Below are positions 1-7,946 of a stretch of DNA of 22,810 bases, piece by piece (the stretch's first letter is position 1; each line of letters begins with the position of its first letter). This DNA comes from JAENVT01 sp031412355 (GTDB lineage Bacteria > Actinomycetota > Acidimicrobiia > Acidimicrobiales > Ilumatobacteraceae), in the NCBI GenBank assembly GCA_031412355.1, contig JANOCR010000258.1:1-22810 (forward strand), in the 5' to 3' direction. A program made the translations under genes and the position numbers. The notes below the pieces were generated by a model. It was not told where the DNA came from and ran no database searches. It saw nothing but the letters and a program-made list of their open reading frames with translations.

Positions 1-116
1 CAGCTGCCGAGGCCGTCGAAGCGGCACCCGCCGAAGCAGCCCCCGTCGAAGCGGCACCCGCCGAGGAAGTCGCGGAGACCGCTGCTGCAGTCGAGACCCC
101 CGAAGCTGAGGGCTGA
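1..116 (+). CDS. rpsB: 30S ribosomal protein S2, C-terminal tail (partial)
   Basis: This is the 3' end of a gene that begins before the window. The frame whose codons start at position 3 stays open to TGA at 114-116 and encodes only Ala, Glu, Pro, Val and Thr with a final Gly. No ribosomal fold is visible in this piece. The call rests on position: rpsB precedes tsf in almost all bacteria, and actinobacterial S2 proteins often carry an Ala/Glu/Pro-rich C-terminal extension outside the conserved core. The stop lies 6 nt before the tsf start, so the two are very likely co-transcribed. A 22-bp sequence is repeated within the tail with a 30-bp period. Identity is inferred, not read from conserved residues. 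Confidence 0.75.
   Translation, partial: AAEAVEAAPAEAAPVEAAPAEEVAETAAAVETPEAEG
13..64 (+). repeat. 22-bp direct repeat, 30-bp period, inside the rpsB tail
   Basis: The sequence at 13-34 recurs exactly at 43-64. The 30-bp period is a multiple of three, so the repeat encodes an in-frame repeated Val-Glu-Ala-Ala-Pro-Ala-Glu peptide. It could change length by slippage without breaking the frame. Confidence 0.85.
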
Positions 117-122
117 ACCGAG

Positions 123-911
123 ATGGCTTTCACCGCAAAGGACGTACAGGCGCTCCGTCAGGCCACTGGCGCGGGCATGATGGACGCCAAGAAGGCCCTC
201 GAGGCCAACGACGGCGACATGGACGCTGCCAAGCAGTGGCTCCGTGAGAAGGGCCTCGCGGCCAGCGCCAAGCGCGACGACCGCGAGAACGCGCAGGGCC
301 TAGTGGCGCTGCTCATCGAAGGCAACGTCGGCGCCATCGTGAAGCTCAAGTCGGAGACCGACTTCGTGGCCGCCAGCGACCTGTTCAAGGCCGAGGCCGA
401 CACGCTGGCCAAGCTGGTCATCGCCGAGGGGGCGGAAGCCGTTGCTCAGCGTTCGACACAACTCGACGATCTGAAGATCACGTTGAAAGAGAAGATCGAA
501 CTCGGCGATGTTGTCCGATTCGATGCGGCGCCCGGCAATGTGCTCGACAGCTACCTGCACCTGCAGGGTGGCCGTGGCGTCAATGCGGTGTTGGTCGAGA
601 TGGCCAATGCGTCGCAGGAACTCGCCCACGACGTAGCCGTGCACATCGCCTTTGCCCGGCCCAAGTATCTCAGCCGCGACGACGTGCCCGCCGAAGTGGT
701 CGCTCACGAACGTCAGACCTTGGAGACCATCAGTCGCAACGAGGGCAAGCCGGAAGCGGCCTTGCCGAAGATCATCGAGGGTCGACTCAACGGTTTCTTC
801 AAAGATGTTGCGCTGCTCGACCAGCCTTACGCCAAGGACGACAAGCAGTCGATCAAGCAAGTGATCGGCGCAGCATCGATTGTGCGTTTCGCCCAGGTCG
901 AGATCGGCTGA
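123..911 (+). CDS. tsf: Elongation factor Ts
   Basis: EF-Ts is the guanine nucleotide exchange factor that recycles EF-Tu-GDP to EF-Tu-GTP in the cytoplasm. The 262-residue product opens with the typical N-terminal UBA-like module (residues 1-45, including RQATGAGMMDAKKAL) and carries the family hallmark TDFV at residues 79-82, which inserts into EF-Tu. The dimerisation/core region follows to the end. The length is a little short of E. coli EF-Ts (283) but normal for the family. The start is the ATG 6 nt after the rpsB stop; the Shine-Dalgarno sequence is weak, which fits translational coupling. The pyrH start follows 7 nt after the stop. Identification is secure. Confidence 0.97.
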   Translation: MAFTAKDVQALRQATGAGMMDAKKALEANDGDMDAAKQWLREKGLAASAKRDDRENAQGLVALLIEGNVGAIVKLKSETDFVAASDLFKAEADTLAKLVIAEGAEAVAQRSTQLDDLKITLKEKIELGDVVRFDAAPGNVLDSYLHLQGGRGVNAVLVEMANASQELAHDVAVHIAFARPKYLSRDDVPAEVVAHERQTLETISRNEGKPEAALPKIIEGRLNGFFKDVALLDQPYAKDDKQSIKQVIGAASIVRFAQVEIG

Positions 912-918
912 CTGACAG

Positions 919-1650
919 ATGGCTGCGGCGGCGTCGCCCCGGTGGAAACGAATCGTCTTCAAACCGTCGGGCGAAGCTCTCGCCGGTGATTCTGGCCAAG
1001 GGCTCGATGCGGCGACGCTCGATTCCACCGCACAGGAAATCATCGCCGTGCGCGCCATGGATGTCGACGTCTGTGTTGTGGTTGGCGGCGGAAACTTCTG
1101 GCGCGGCCGCACAGGTGCGATGTCGGGAATGGACGCCACGCAGTCCGACCACATCGGCATGCTGGGCACCGTCATGAACGGCCTTGCTCTGCAGGATGCG
1201 CTGGAGCGCGCCGGACAAGACACCAGGCTGCAGAGCGCCATCGAAATGCCTCGACTGTGCGAGCCCTACATCCGTCGCAAGGCCATGCGCCATCTCGAGC
1301 AAGGCCGCGTCGTGATCTTCGCTGCCGGTACCGGGAATCCGTTCTTCACCACCGATACGGCCGCCGCATTGCGCGCCGCCGAGATCGACGCTGATGCTCT
1401 GTTGAAGGGCACTCACTCCGGGGTCGACGGTGTGTACAGCGCGGATCCGCTGACTGACCCAAACGCCACGAAGTACGACGAGGTGACCTACATCGAGGTG
1501 ATGACCAAGGATCTCAAGGTCATGGACGCCACGGCCATCGCGTTTTGCCGCGACAACACCATCCCAATCGTGGTCTTCGACATGTCGGCGCCGGGCAAGC
1601 TGCAGGCGATTCTTCGTGGCGAACGCGTCGGCACGATGATCCAGGGCTGA
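919..1650 (+). CDS. pyrH: UMP kinase (uridylate kinase)
   Basis: PyrH phosphorylates UMP to UDP with ATP, a step of pyrimidine nucleotide synthesis in the cytoplasm; bacterial enzymes are hexamers of the amino-acid-kinase fold. The 243-residue product shows the N-terminal phosphate-binding segment KPSGEALAG (15-23), the glycine-rich VVGGGNFWRG (54-63), and the UMP/ATP-site stretch GTGNPFFTTDTAA (137-149). Length is normal for the family. The more usual N-terminal motif is KLSGE; here Leu is replaced by Pro. The start ATG lies 7 nt after tsf, and the gene belongs to the rpsB-tsf-pyrH-frr run. UMP kinase is typically feedback-regulated by UTP and activated by GTP, which cannot be judged from the sequence. 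Confidence 0.96.
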   Translation: MAAAASPRWKRIVFKPSGEALAGDSGQGLDAATLDSTAQEIIAVRAMDVDVCVVVGGGNFWRGRTGAMSGMDATQSDHIGMLGTVMNGLALQDALERAGQDTRLQSAIEMPRLCEPYIRRKAMRHLEQGRVVIFAAGTGNPFFTTDTAAALRAAEIDADALLKGTHSGVDGVYSADPLTDPNATKYDEVTYIEVMTKDLKVMDATAIAFCRDNTIPIVVFDMSAPGKLQAILRGERVGTMIQG

Positions 1651-1694
1651 CCGATGCGCGTTCCCCCTCCTCGCCGGTCGATACGCTGGGCAAT

Positions 1695-2252
1695 GTGATC
1701 GAAGAGACCATTCTCGACGCCATCGACAAGATGGAGAAGGCGGTCGAGCACGTCCAAAGTCAGTTCACCGGGGTTCGCACCGGCCGGGCTTCACCGGCCC
1801 TGGTCGAAAAGCTCCTGGTCGACTACTACGGGTCCATGGTGCCGGTGCAGCAACTCGCTGGTTTCCAGGTGCCCGAGGCCCGTCAGCTCATCGTCAAGCC
1901 GCATGATCGAAACTCGTTGGGTGCCATCGAGAAGGCCATCCGCGACAGCGACCTCGGTGTCAACCCGTCGAACGACGGCGTGGTCATCCGCCTCAACTTC
2001 CCCCCTCTCACCGAAGAACGCCGCAAGGAGTTCGTCAAGATCGTCAAGCACATGGCCGAGGACGGGCGCATTGCGGTGCGCAACATCCGTCGCGACGCGC
2101 GAAAGCATCTCGATGCTGCCGAGAAGTCGGCCGAGATCTCGGCCAACGAGCTGGAGCGAGCAGAGAAGGAAATTGAGCGGATCACCCACGAGCACGTGGA
2201 GTTGATCGACAAGGCGTTCAGCCGTAAAGAGCAAGAACTCCTCGAGGTCTGA
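1695..2252 (+). CDS. frr: Ribosome recycling factor
   Basis: RRF works with EF-G to split the post-termination ribosome into subunits. Starting at GTG 1695 gives 185 residues, the standard family length. The product begins IEETILDAIDKMEKAVEHV after the initiator, has the conserved VRTGRASPALVEKL segment of domain I, and ends in the long basic/acidic helical region finishing AFSRKEQELLEV. The frame is open upstream to 1545, inside pyrH, but that extension shows no RRF similarity and would overlap pyrH by about 105 bp, so the GTG is preferred. The gap to pyrH is 44 nt. There is only a weak GGG upstream of the start. Confidence 0.95.
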   Translation: MIEETILDAIDKMEKAVEHVQSQFTGVRTGRASPALVEKLLVDYYGSMVPVQQLAGFQVPEARQLIVKPHDRNSLGAIEKAIRDSDLGVNPSNDGVVIRLNFPPLTEERRKEFVKIVKHMAEDGRIAVRNIRRDARKHLDAAEKSAEISANELERAEKEIERITHEHVELIDKAFSRKEQELLEV

Positions 2253-2260
2253 GCGAGCAA

Positions 2261-2266
2261 AGGGGA
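2261..2266 (+). promoter_or_regulatory. Shine-Dalgarno sequence of cdsA
   Basis: AGGGGA lies 4 nt upstream of the ATG at 2271. It supports that start and an independent initiation rate for cdsA within the run. Confidence 0.7.
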
Positions 2267-2270
2267 TTGC

Positions 2271-3680
2271 ATGACTGACGACGAACGGCGTCCACGACGC
2301 CAAGACGGACGCCCAGATGAAGGTGAAGCAGAGGATTACGGTCCGCCCTTGTTCGCCGAATCGACCGACGACGACGACGAATCGGGTGGCATATCGTTCG
2401 GCGCGTCCGACACCGGTCCGTTGCCCCATTGGACCGAGCCACCCACCGGCGAGATGCCTCGCACGCTGGCCACGTCGGCACCATCCGATCCGACCGACGA
2501 TCTCGATGTGTGGTCGTCGTTTGCCGGCAAGGCACCGGTGTGGCGCGACGATCAACCCGTCGACCCGCACGACGAGACAGGTGAAATGGATCAGGTGGTC
2601 CCCATCGAGCCGATCATCGACGATGTGACCAATCCCGACGATTCGATCCCTCTCCGGCGCGAACCGGGCCGAATCACCATCGGCACCGACCCCACCGACG
2701 ACCGTTCGCGGCCCGTGCCCCGCAAGGGCCGCCCCGGTGAGCAGACCCGCGGTGGCCGCCCGGCCCGCTCGGGCTCCACGGCGCGTCCACCCGCCCGCCC
2801 GACCAAATCGGGCCCCCGCGACTTGCCGACCGCCATCGGCGTCGGCCTGCTGATGGCGGCACTGTTCGTGGTTGCCGTCGTGCTGAGCCCCAAGCTCGTG
2901 CTGCTGGTCGTGGTGGCTGTGCTGGCCTTCGGCTCGATCGAATACTTCGACAAAGTGTCGGAGAAGGGCTATCGACCGGCGACCATCATCGGCATCATCG
3001 CCTGTGCGACCATGCCGATCGCCGCATATTGGGCCGGCGAGCAGGCACTGCCATTGCTGATCGCCGTCGGTTTCGTTGCCGGCGCGGTCACGTTCATCGG
3101 GGCCAAGAGCCTCGAAGCGGCTCCCATGCCCAACATGGCCATCACGATGCTCGGCATCTTGTGGATCGGCTTCTTCGGGTCGTTCGCGGCGTTGATCCTG
3201 CGTTACAGCAAGGGCTCGGGCTTTCCGGTCGCCTCCGGCATCATCAGCACCAGCATCGGCACCGACACGCTCTGCCTGCTCGCCATCGGTGTGGTCGCCA
3301 ACGATGTCGGTGCGCTGGTGCTTGGCAGTACCGCGGGAAAGTCGCCGCTTCGGGCCTGGATCAGCCCCAGCAAGAGCGTCGAGGGACTGTTCGGCGGCAC
3401 GGTGGCAACGATCCTCGCTATGGTCATCGTCGGGCTCACCGACCGCTCGAGCACGTGGAACAGCGCCGGCGACCTGATCGTGCTCGGCATCGTGATCTCG
3501 GTCATGGCGCCCATCGGCGATCTCACCGAGAGCATGTTCAAACGCAATCTCGACATCAAGGATTTCGGTGCGATCGTCAAGGGGCACGGCGGCGTGCTCG
3601 ATCGCTTCGACGGCTTCTTGTTCAGCCTTCCTGCGGTGTACTACCTCCTTCAGATCCTGGAGCCTTGGGTCACCAAGTAG
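2271..3680 (+). CDS. cdsA: Phosphatidate cytidylyltransferase with long N-terminal extension
   Basis: CdsA makes CDP-diacylglycerol from phosphatidic acid and CTP in the cytoplasmic membrane, the branch point for phosphatidylglycerol, cardiolipin and phosphatidylinositol. The C-terminal signature is intact: D417 of the GDLTES segment, KR at 424-425, KD at 429-430, GHGG at 438-441 and DRFD at 444-447. About eight hydrophobic segments run from residue 186 to the end. Residues 1-183 are unusual: Asp/Pro/Arg/Thr-rich and predicted disordered, acidic in the first two thirds and strongly basic just before the first membrane segment. Typical CdsA is about 270-300 residues, so the catalytic part is normal and the N-terminus is an addition. 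The stop is 58 nt before dxr. Confidence 0.95.
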   Translation: MTDDERRPRRQDGRPDEGEAEDYGPPLFAESTDDDDESGGISFGASDTGPLPHWTEPPTGEMPRTLATSAPSDPTDDLDVWSSFAGKAPVWRDDQPVDPHDETGEMDQVVPIEPIIDDVTNPDDSIPLRREPGRITIGTDPTDDRSRPVPRKGRPGEQTRGGRPARSGSTARPPARPTKSGPRDLPTAIGVGLLMAALFVVAVVLSPKLVLLVVVAVLAFGSIEYFDKVSEKGYRPATIIGIIACATMPIAAYWAGEQALPLLIAVGFVAGAVTFIGAKSLEAAPMPNMAITMLGILWIGFFGSFAALILRYSKGSGFPVASGIISTSIGTDTLCLLAIGVVANDVGALVLGSTAGKSPLRAWISPSKSVEGLFGGTVATILAMVIVGLTDRSSTWNSAGDLIVLGIVISVMAPIGDLTESMFKRNLDIKDFGAIVKGHGGVLDRFDGFLFSLPAVYYLLQILEPWVTK

Positions 3681-3738
3681 CAGTCGGATATCGCCCCGCG
3701 AGGCTTGTTCCGGCTCTGTCGATGCGAGACTGACGGCC

Positions 3739-4881
3739 ATGTCAACGGTGCGCGTGGCGATTGCCGGCTCCTCAGGGTCAATCGGCGCGCAGACCCTCGA
3801 CGTCATTCGTGCCGAGCCGGGCCGATACGAGGTCGTCGCGCTCGGTGTGGGTTCGTCGATCGATGTCCTCATTGCCCAGGCCAACGAGTTCCGGCCGAAG
3901 GTCGTTGCCGTCGCCGATCAGGATCTGCGTGCCGACGTAGCAGCCGCGCTGCCGTTCGCCGAGGTGGTGGTCGATCTCGCCGATCTCGCCGACGACGCCG
4001 ATGTCGTCGTCAATGGAGTCGTCGGGTTTGCCGGCTTGGCGGTGACCGTGCGCACGTTGCAGATGGGCAAACGGCTCGCCCTGGCCAACAAGGAGAGCCT
4101 CATCGCCGGTGCCCCAGTGGTTCAGCCGCTGCGCTCCACCCCCGGCGCCGAACTGGTACCCGTCGACAGCGAGCACTGCGCGGTGCACCAGTGCCTGCGT
4201 TCCAGCAGCGATGCGAGTCGCGAGGTTGCCCGAATCGTGCTCACCGCCAGCGGCGGCCCATTCCGCGGGCGCCGGGCCACCGACCTCGCCGACGTCGGTG
4301 TCGAGCACGCGCTCGACCACCCAACGTGGAAGATGGGTCCGAAGATCACCATCGACTCCAGCACGCTGATGAACAAGGGGCTCGAAGTGATCGAGGCCCA
4401 CGAACTGTTCGGCACGGGGTACGACCAGATCGAAGTGGTCGTGCATCCCCAATCGGTCATCCATTCGATGGTCGAGTTCACTGATGGCTCGACGATCGCC
4501 CAGCTCAGCATGCCCGACATGCGGTTGCCGATCGGCTACGCCCTGGCCTACCCAGACCGCATCTCGACCGCATTCGGTCGTATCGACTGGTCATCGCTGC
4601 GCCGGCTCGACTTCGAACCTCCCGACACCGCCACGTTTCGCTGCCTGCCGCTGGCCTACGAGGCCGGTCGAATCGGGTCCACGGCGCCTGCGTGGCTCAG
4701 TGCTGCCAACGAGGTTGCGGTCGCAGCATTCCTGGCCGGGCGCATCCGCTGGTCGCGGATTGCCGAGGTATGTGACGCATCGCTGCAGCGCTTCGAGCGA
4801 TCTGCCGATAGAACGGTCGATGACATCATTGCTGCCGACGCACGCGCGCGTCAGGTGGCCACGGAGGTTCTTGCAGCGTGA
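3739..4881 (+). CDS. dxr: 1-deoxy-D-xylulose 5-phosphate reductoisomerase
   Basis: DXR converts DXP to 2-C-methyl-D-erythritol 4-phosphate with NADPH and a divalent metal, the first committed step of the MEP isoprenoid pathway. The 380-residue product has the NADPH-binding GSSGSIG (10-16), NKES (117-120), the metal-site DSEH (143-146), the substrate-loop stretch WKMGPKITIDSSTLMNKG (197-214) and HPQS (236-239). The frame is open far upstream into cdsA, but the NADPH-binding strand starts a few residues after ATG 3739, so that start is chosen. No clear Shine-Dalgarno sequence precedes it. The TGA stop overlaps the GTG of the next gene (GTGA), indicating translational coupling to the M50 protease. 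Confidence 0.97.
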   Translation: MSTVRVAIAGSSGSIGAQTLDVIRAEPGRYEVVALGVGSSIDVLIAQANEFRPKVVAVADQDLRADVAAALPFAEVVVDLADLADDADVVVNGVVGFAGLAVTVRTLQMGKRLALANKESLIAGAPVVQPLRSTPGAELVPVDSEHCAVHQCLRSSSDASREVARIVLTASGGPFRGRRATDLADVGVEHALDHPTWKMGPKITIDSSTLMNKGLEVIEAHELFGTGYDQIEVVVHPQSVIHSMVEFTDGSTIAQLSMPDMRLPIGYALAYPDRISTAFGRIDWSSLRRLDFEPPDTATFRCLPLAYEAGRIGSTAPAWLSAANEVAVAAFLAGRIRWSRIAEVCDASLQRFERSADRTVDDIIAADARARQVATEVLAA

Positions 4882-6137
4882 GTGACACCTACACCAAGTT
4901 TCGCAACGAGGTGATGGCAGGCGGCGCCGACAATCCCGACCTCGAGCCCACCGCCGGCGGCCCGAGAGCAGTGCTCGGGCTCGGTGTGATCGCGCTGCTG
5001 CTCATCGCCCTGTTCATGTGGAGCACGTGGGCGTTCGTCTTCGTCATCGGGCTGCTGATCTCGATCTTCTTCCACGAGCTCGGGCACTTCGTCACGGCTC
5101 GCTGGACGGGCATGAAGGCCACCCAATTCTTCTTGTTCATGGGCCCGAAACTGTGGAGCTTCCGCCGCGGCGAGACCGAGTACGGGCTGCGCGCTTATCC
5201 CATCGGTGCATTCGTACGCATCATCGGGATGAACAACCTCGACGACGTCGAGCCCGACGACGAGCCCCGCGCCTATCGCAACAAGAGCTACCCGCGGCGA
5301 ATGCTCGTGATCACCGCCGGTTCGATCATGCACATCCTCATCGCGATCGCGCTGATCTTTTCGGTGTACTCCGTCAACGGCCGCCGCATCGAGACCGGGC
5401 GCGTCGGCATCGGCTCGGTGAGCGAGGGCTATCCAGCCGCCTTGGTGGGAATCGAACCCGGCGACGTCGTGCTGTCGATCGACGGAGTCGAGCCGCAGTC
5501 GCCCGACGAGTTCGTCACCCAGATCCGTGGGCACCAGCCCGGCGACGAGATCACGTTGGTTCTCGACCGCGATGGCGCAACGTTGACCAAGGTGGTGAAC
5601 CTCGGCGCCAACCCGACACCGGGCGAGAACCTGGGCACGGCATTTCTCGGTGTGGGATCCGGCGTCGAGGTTGGATGGAACAACGAGTCGATTGCCCAAG
5701 CTGCGGTTCACAGTGTGCGCGATCTGGGACCGACCATGTGGCAGAGTCTCGGCGGCGTGGTGAAGGTGCTCAACCCCGTCAACATCATTGGCCATCTCAC
5801 GGGTTCCAACGAAGATCTCAACACCAGACCGACCACGGTGATCGGTATCAGCAAGCTCAGCGACTCGATCGGTGACGAATCCGGCTTCGGTGGCCTGCTG
5901 CTGATACTTGCGGCGGTCAACGTGTTCGTCGGCCTGCTGAACCTGTTCCCCGTGCTGCCGTTCGACGGCGGCCACGCTGCTATCGCCACTTACGAGCGGT
6001 TGCGGTCGCGTCGAGGCCAGTCGCCGTATCGGGCCGACATCACCAAGATGATTCCCGTAGCGATGACGATGATGGCGGTGCTGCTGATGCTCTTCGTCAC
6101 CGGCATCTATCTCGACTTCGCCAAGCCGCTGCGCTGA
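4878..6137 (+). CDS. rseP: RseP-like M50 site-2 membrane metalloprotease
   Basis: Members of this family (RseP; Rip1 in mycobacteria) cut transmembrane helices of anti-sigma factors or remnant signal peptides inside the membrane. The 419-residue product has a first hydrophobic segment (31-65) carrying the zinc site HELGH (66-70). A single PDZ domain lies at about 173-240 (SVSEGYPAALVGIEPGDVVLSIDG region). C-terminal membrane segments hold the third-ligand motif NLFPVLPFDGGH (355-366), with D363 as the expected zinc ligand; many homologues have LDGG where this has FDGG. The start GTG overlaps the dxr stop by 4 nt, and the dxr-rseP-ispG order is common in actinobacteria. Substrates cannot be told from sequence; no anti-sigma gene lies in the window. 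Confidence 0.94.
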   Translation: MSDTYTKFRNEVMAGGADNPDLEPTAGGPRAVLGLGVIALLLIALFMWSTWAFVFVIGLLISIFFHELGHFVTARWTGMKATQFFLFMGPKLWSFRRGETEYGLRAYPIGAFVRIIGMNNLDDVEPDDEPRAYRNKSYPRRMLVITAGSIMHILIAIALIFSVYSVNGRRIETGRVGIGSVSEGYPAALVGIEPGDVVLSIDGVEPQSPDEFVTQIRGHQPGDEITLVLDRDGATLTKVVNLGANPTPGENLGTAFLGVGSGVEVGWNNESIAQAAVHSVRDLGPTMWQSLGGVVKVLNPVNIIGHLTGSNEDLNTRPTTVIGISKLSDSIGDESGFGGLLLILAAVNVFVGLLNLFPVLPFDGGHAAIATYERLRSRRGQSPYRADITKMIPVAMTMMAVLLMLFVTGIYLDFAKPLR

Positions 6138-6154
6138 ACTGGCACACTGCTGAC

Positions 6155-7369
6155 ATGCAGTTCGCGCGCAAGGCAACCCGCCAGATCCTCGTCGGCAAGG
6201 TGCCCGTTGGCGGGGGAGCGCCGATCTCGGTGCAGTCGATGACCATCACCAAGACGGCCGATGTCGAAGGAACCCTGCAGCAGATCTACGCGCTGGCCGC
6301 CGCCGGCTGCGACATCGTGCGCTGCACGTGCAACGAGCAAGAAGCCGCCGAGGGGCTCGCCCAGATCGTGCCACGGTCGCCGATCCCGATCATCGCCGAC
6401 ATCCATCACCAGTACCGCATGGCGCTGGCCGCGATGGAGGCCGGCGTGCACGGGCTGCGGCTGAATCCCGGCAACATCCGCAAGCCCGAGCACATCAAGG
6501 CTGTCGCCGCCGAAGCCCGCGATCGTCAGATCTCGATCCGCATCGGGGTCAACGGTGGCTCGCTCGATCCGTCGCTCTACGAGAAGTACGGCGGCATCAA
6601 GCCCGAGGCGATGGTCGAGAGCGCACAACGCGAGATGGCGTACTTCCAGGAGGTCGACTTCGACCTGATGAAGATCAGTGTCAAGGCCTCGAACGTGCCG
6701 CTGATGGTCGAGGCCTATCGACAGCTCAGCGAGGTCACCGATGTGCCACTGCACCTCGGTGTCACCGAGGCGGGCCCACCGCCGGCCGGATTGGTGAAGG
6801 CAACCGCCGGCATCGCCACGTTGTTGATGGAAGGCATCGGCGACACGATCCGGTACTCGCTGACTGCCGATCCCGTCGAGGAAGCGCGCGCCGGCAGGCA
6901 GTTGCTCGAGGCATTGGGTCTTCGCGAACGCAAGAACATCGACCTGATCGCTTGCCCCAGTTGTGGCCGCGCCGAGATCGACGTCATCGACGTCGCCAAC
7001 CGGGCGATGGAGGCGTTCGGCGATCGCAAGATACCTCTGCAGGTTGCAGTGATGGGCTGCGTCGTCAACGGTCCGGGCGAGGCACGCGAAGCCGATCTCG
7101 GCATCGCGGCCGGCAACAAGCGCGGCCACCTGTTCGTGAAGGGTCGCAATGTCGCGGTCGTGCCCGAGTCGGAGATGGTGGAGGCGTTGGTCGAGTGGGC
7201 CGAGTTCATTCACGAGCACGGCACCGAGGCAGCGATCGCGCGCGTCGATACGGCCCTGGCCGAGCGCGAGGCAGCCAAGGACCGCGCCAAGTTGCTGAAC
7301 GATCAGGGCGACGATGTGAACCATGCGACCGAGCGCATCGTCGAGATCAGGCGTACCACCGCGCAGTAG
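6155..7369 (+). CDS. ispG: 4-hydroxy-3-methylbut-2-enyl diphosphate synthase
   Basis: IspG (GcpE) reductively opens the cyclic diphosphate MEcPP to HMBPP using a [4Fe-4S] cluster, the penultimate MEP-pathway step. The product is 404 residues: an N-terminal TIM-barrel domain (SVQSMT at 25-30, ADIHHQYRMA at 81-90, LNPGNI at 103-108) and a C-terminal cluster domain with CPSC (267-270), GCVVNGPGEA (301-310, including C302) and ligand E309. This is the direct-fusion two-domain bacterial form. The last 40 residues are Ala/Glu/Arg-rich and not conserved. The ATG is 17 nt after rseP and has no clear Shine-Dalgarno sequence. With dxr, two MEP enzymes are encoded here; the others lie elsewhere. Confidence 0.97.
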   Translation: MQFARKATRQILVGKVPVGGGAPISVQSMTITKTADVEGTLQQIYALAAAGCDIVRCTCNEQEAAEGLAQIVPRSPIPIIADIHHQYRMALAAMEAGVHGLRLNPGNIRKPEHIKAVAAEARDRQISIRIGVNGGSLDPSLYEKYGGIKPEAMVESAQREMAYFQEVDFDLMKISVKASNVPLMVEAYRQLSEVTDVPLHLGVTEAGPPPAGLVKATAGIATLLMEGIGDTIRYSLTADPVEEARAGRQLLEALGLRERKNIDLIACPSCGRAEIDVIDVANRAMEAFGDRKIPLQVAVMGCVVNGPGEAREADLGIAAGNKRGHLFVKGRNVAVVPESEMVEALVEWAEFIHEHGTEAAIARVDTALAEREAAKDRAKLLNDQGDDVNHATERIVEIRRTTAQ

Positions 7370-7384
7370 ACAGGTCGTGGGCGA

Positions 7385-7390
7385 TAGTCT
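7385..7390 (+). promoter_or_regulatory. Putative -10 box (TAGTCT), leaderless arrangement
   Basis: TAGTCT fits the actinobacterial TANNNT -10 pattern and ends exactly 7 nt before the ATG at 7398, placing the expected transcription start at or next to the start codon. No Shine-Dalgarno sequence is present. No good -35 was found at 16-18 nt spacing. Confidence 0.45.
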
Positions 7391-7397
7391 CCGCGCC

Positions 7398-7946
7398 ATG
7401 ACGGTAGCAATGGACCACATACCGCATCGCCTCACCTGGGAGGCCTTTATAGAGCTGCCTGAAGAGCTCCTACGTCACGCCGAGTTGCACGATGGCGAGG
7501 TAGTCCAGATGGCTTCTCCAGACCGGCCCCACCAGCTCACGCTGGTCAACCTGATCATGGCACTCGGCCCGTGGGTCCGCGAGCACGGTGGCGAATTGGT
7601 ACCCGATCCGCACGTTCGCATCGCCGACTACTGGGGCTATCAGCCCGACTTGGCCTATTACGCACCCGATCGGGTGCCCGGCTCCGGGTATTGGAAGCTG
7701 GCACCAAATCTGGCCGTCGAAATCCTGTCGCCATCGACGCGCCGCAAGGATCTGCTGCGCAAGCCCACTCACTACTTCTCGGTCGGGGTGCAGGAGTTGT
7801 GGCTCGTCGACTGTGACGAGCGAGTTTTTCACGTGCTGCTCCCCAGCGGTGAATACCACGAGTGGGTCGACGGCGACTCTGCTTCGTCGCCCCTACTGCC
7901 GGGCTTCGAAGTGGCCGTCACCGATCTGATCTCCCAGGCTTCATGA
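7398..7946 (+). CDS. Uma2-family predicted endonuclease (DUF820)
   Basis: This 182-residue protein belongs to the Uma2/DUF820 family, a PD-(D/E)XK nuclease fold whose biological role is largely unknown. The pattern is intact: QPDLAYY with D84, then LAVEILSPST with E108 and the SPS signature (111-113), K122, Y126 and the closing strand GVQELWLVD (130-138). Length is typical (180-200). Two Met codons are possible, 7398 and 7410; 7398 sits 7 nt after a TAGTCT -10-like hexamer, so it is preferred. The frame is open further upstream into ispG, without family similarity. Its TGA overlaps the ATG of the phosphorylase gene (ATGA), so the two are probably translated together. No toxin or antitoxin gene is adjacent. 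Nuclease activity is inferred from family. Confidence 0.88.
   Translation: MTVAMDHIPHRLTWEAFIELPEELLRHAELHDGEVVQMASPDRPHQLTLVNLIMALGPWVREHGGELVPDPHVRIADYWGYQPDLAYYAPDRVPGSGYWKLAPNLAVEILSPSTRRKDLLRKPTHYFSVGVQELWLVDCDERVFHVLLPSGEYHEWVDGDSASSPLLPGFEVAVTDLISQAS

Noticed and set aside
1791..3884. A 697-codon open frame on the minus strand across frr and cdsA
   Set aside because: It is antisense to two confidently identified genes, and its Asp/His/Arg/Gly-heavy composition is typical of a high-GC shadow frame with no recognisable domain.
4851..7435. Two long minus-strand open frames opposite rseP and ispG
   Set aside because: Both are antisense to genes with full catalytic motifs and have shadow-like His/Asp/Arg composition.
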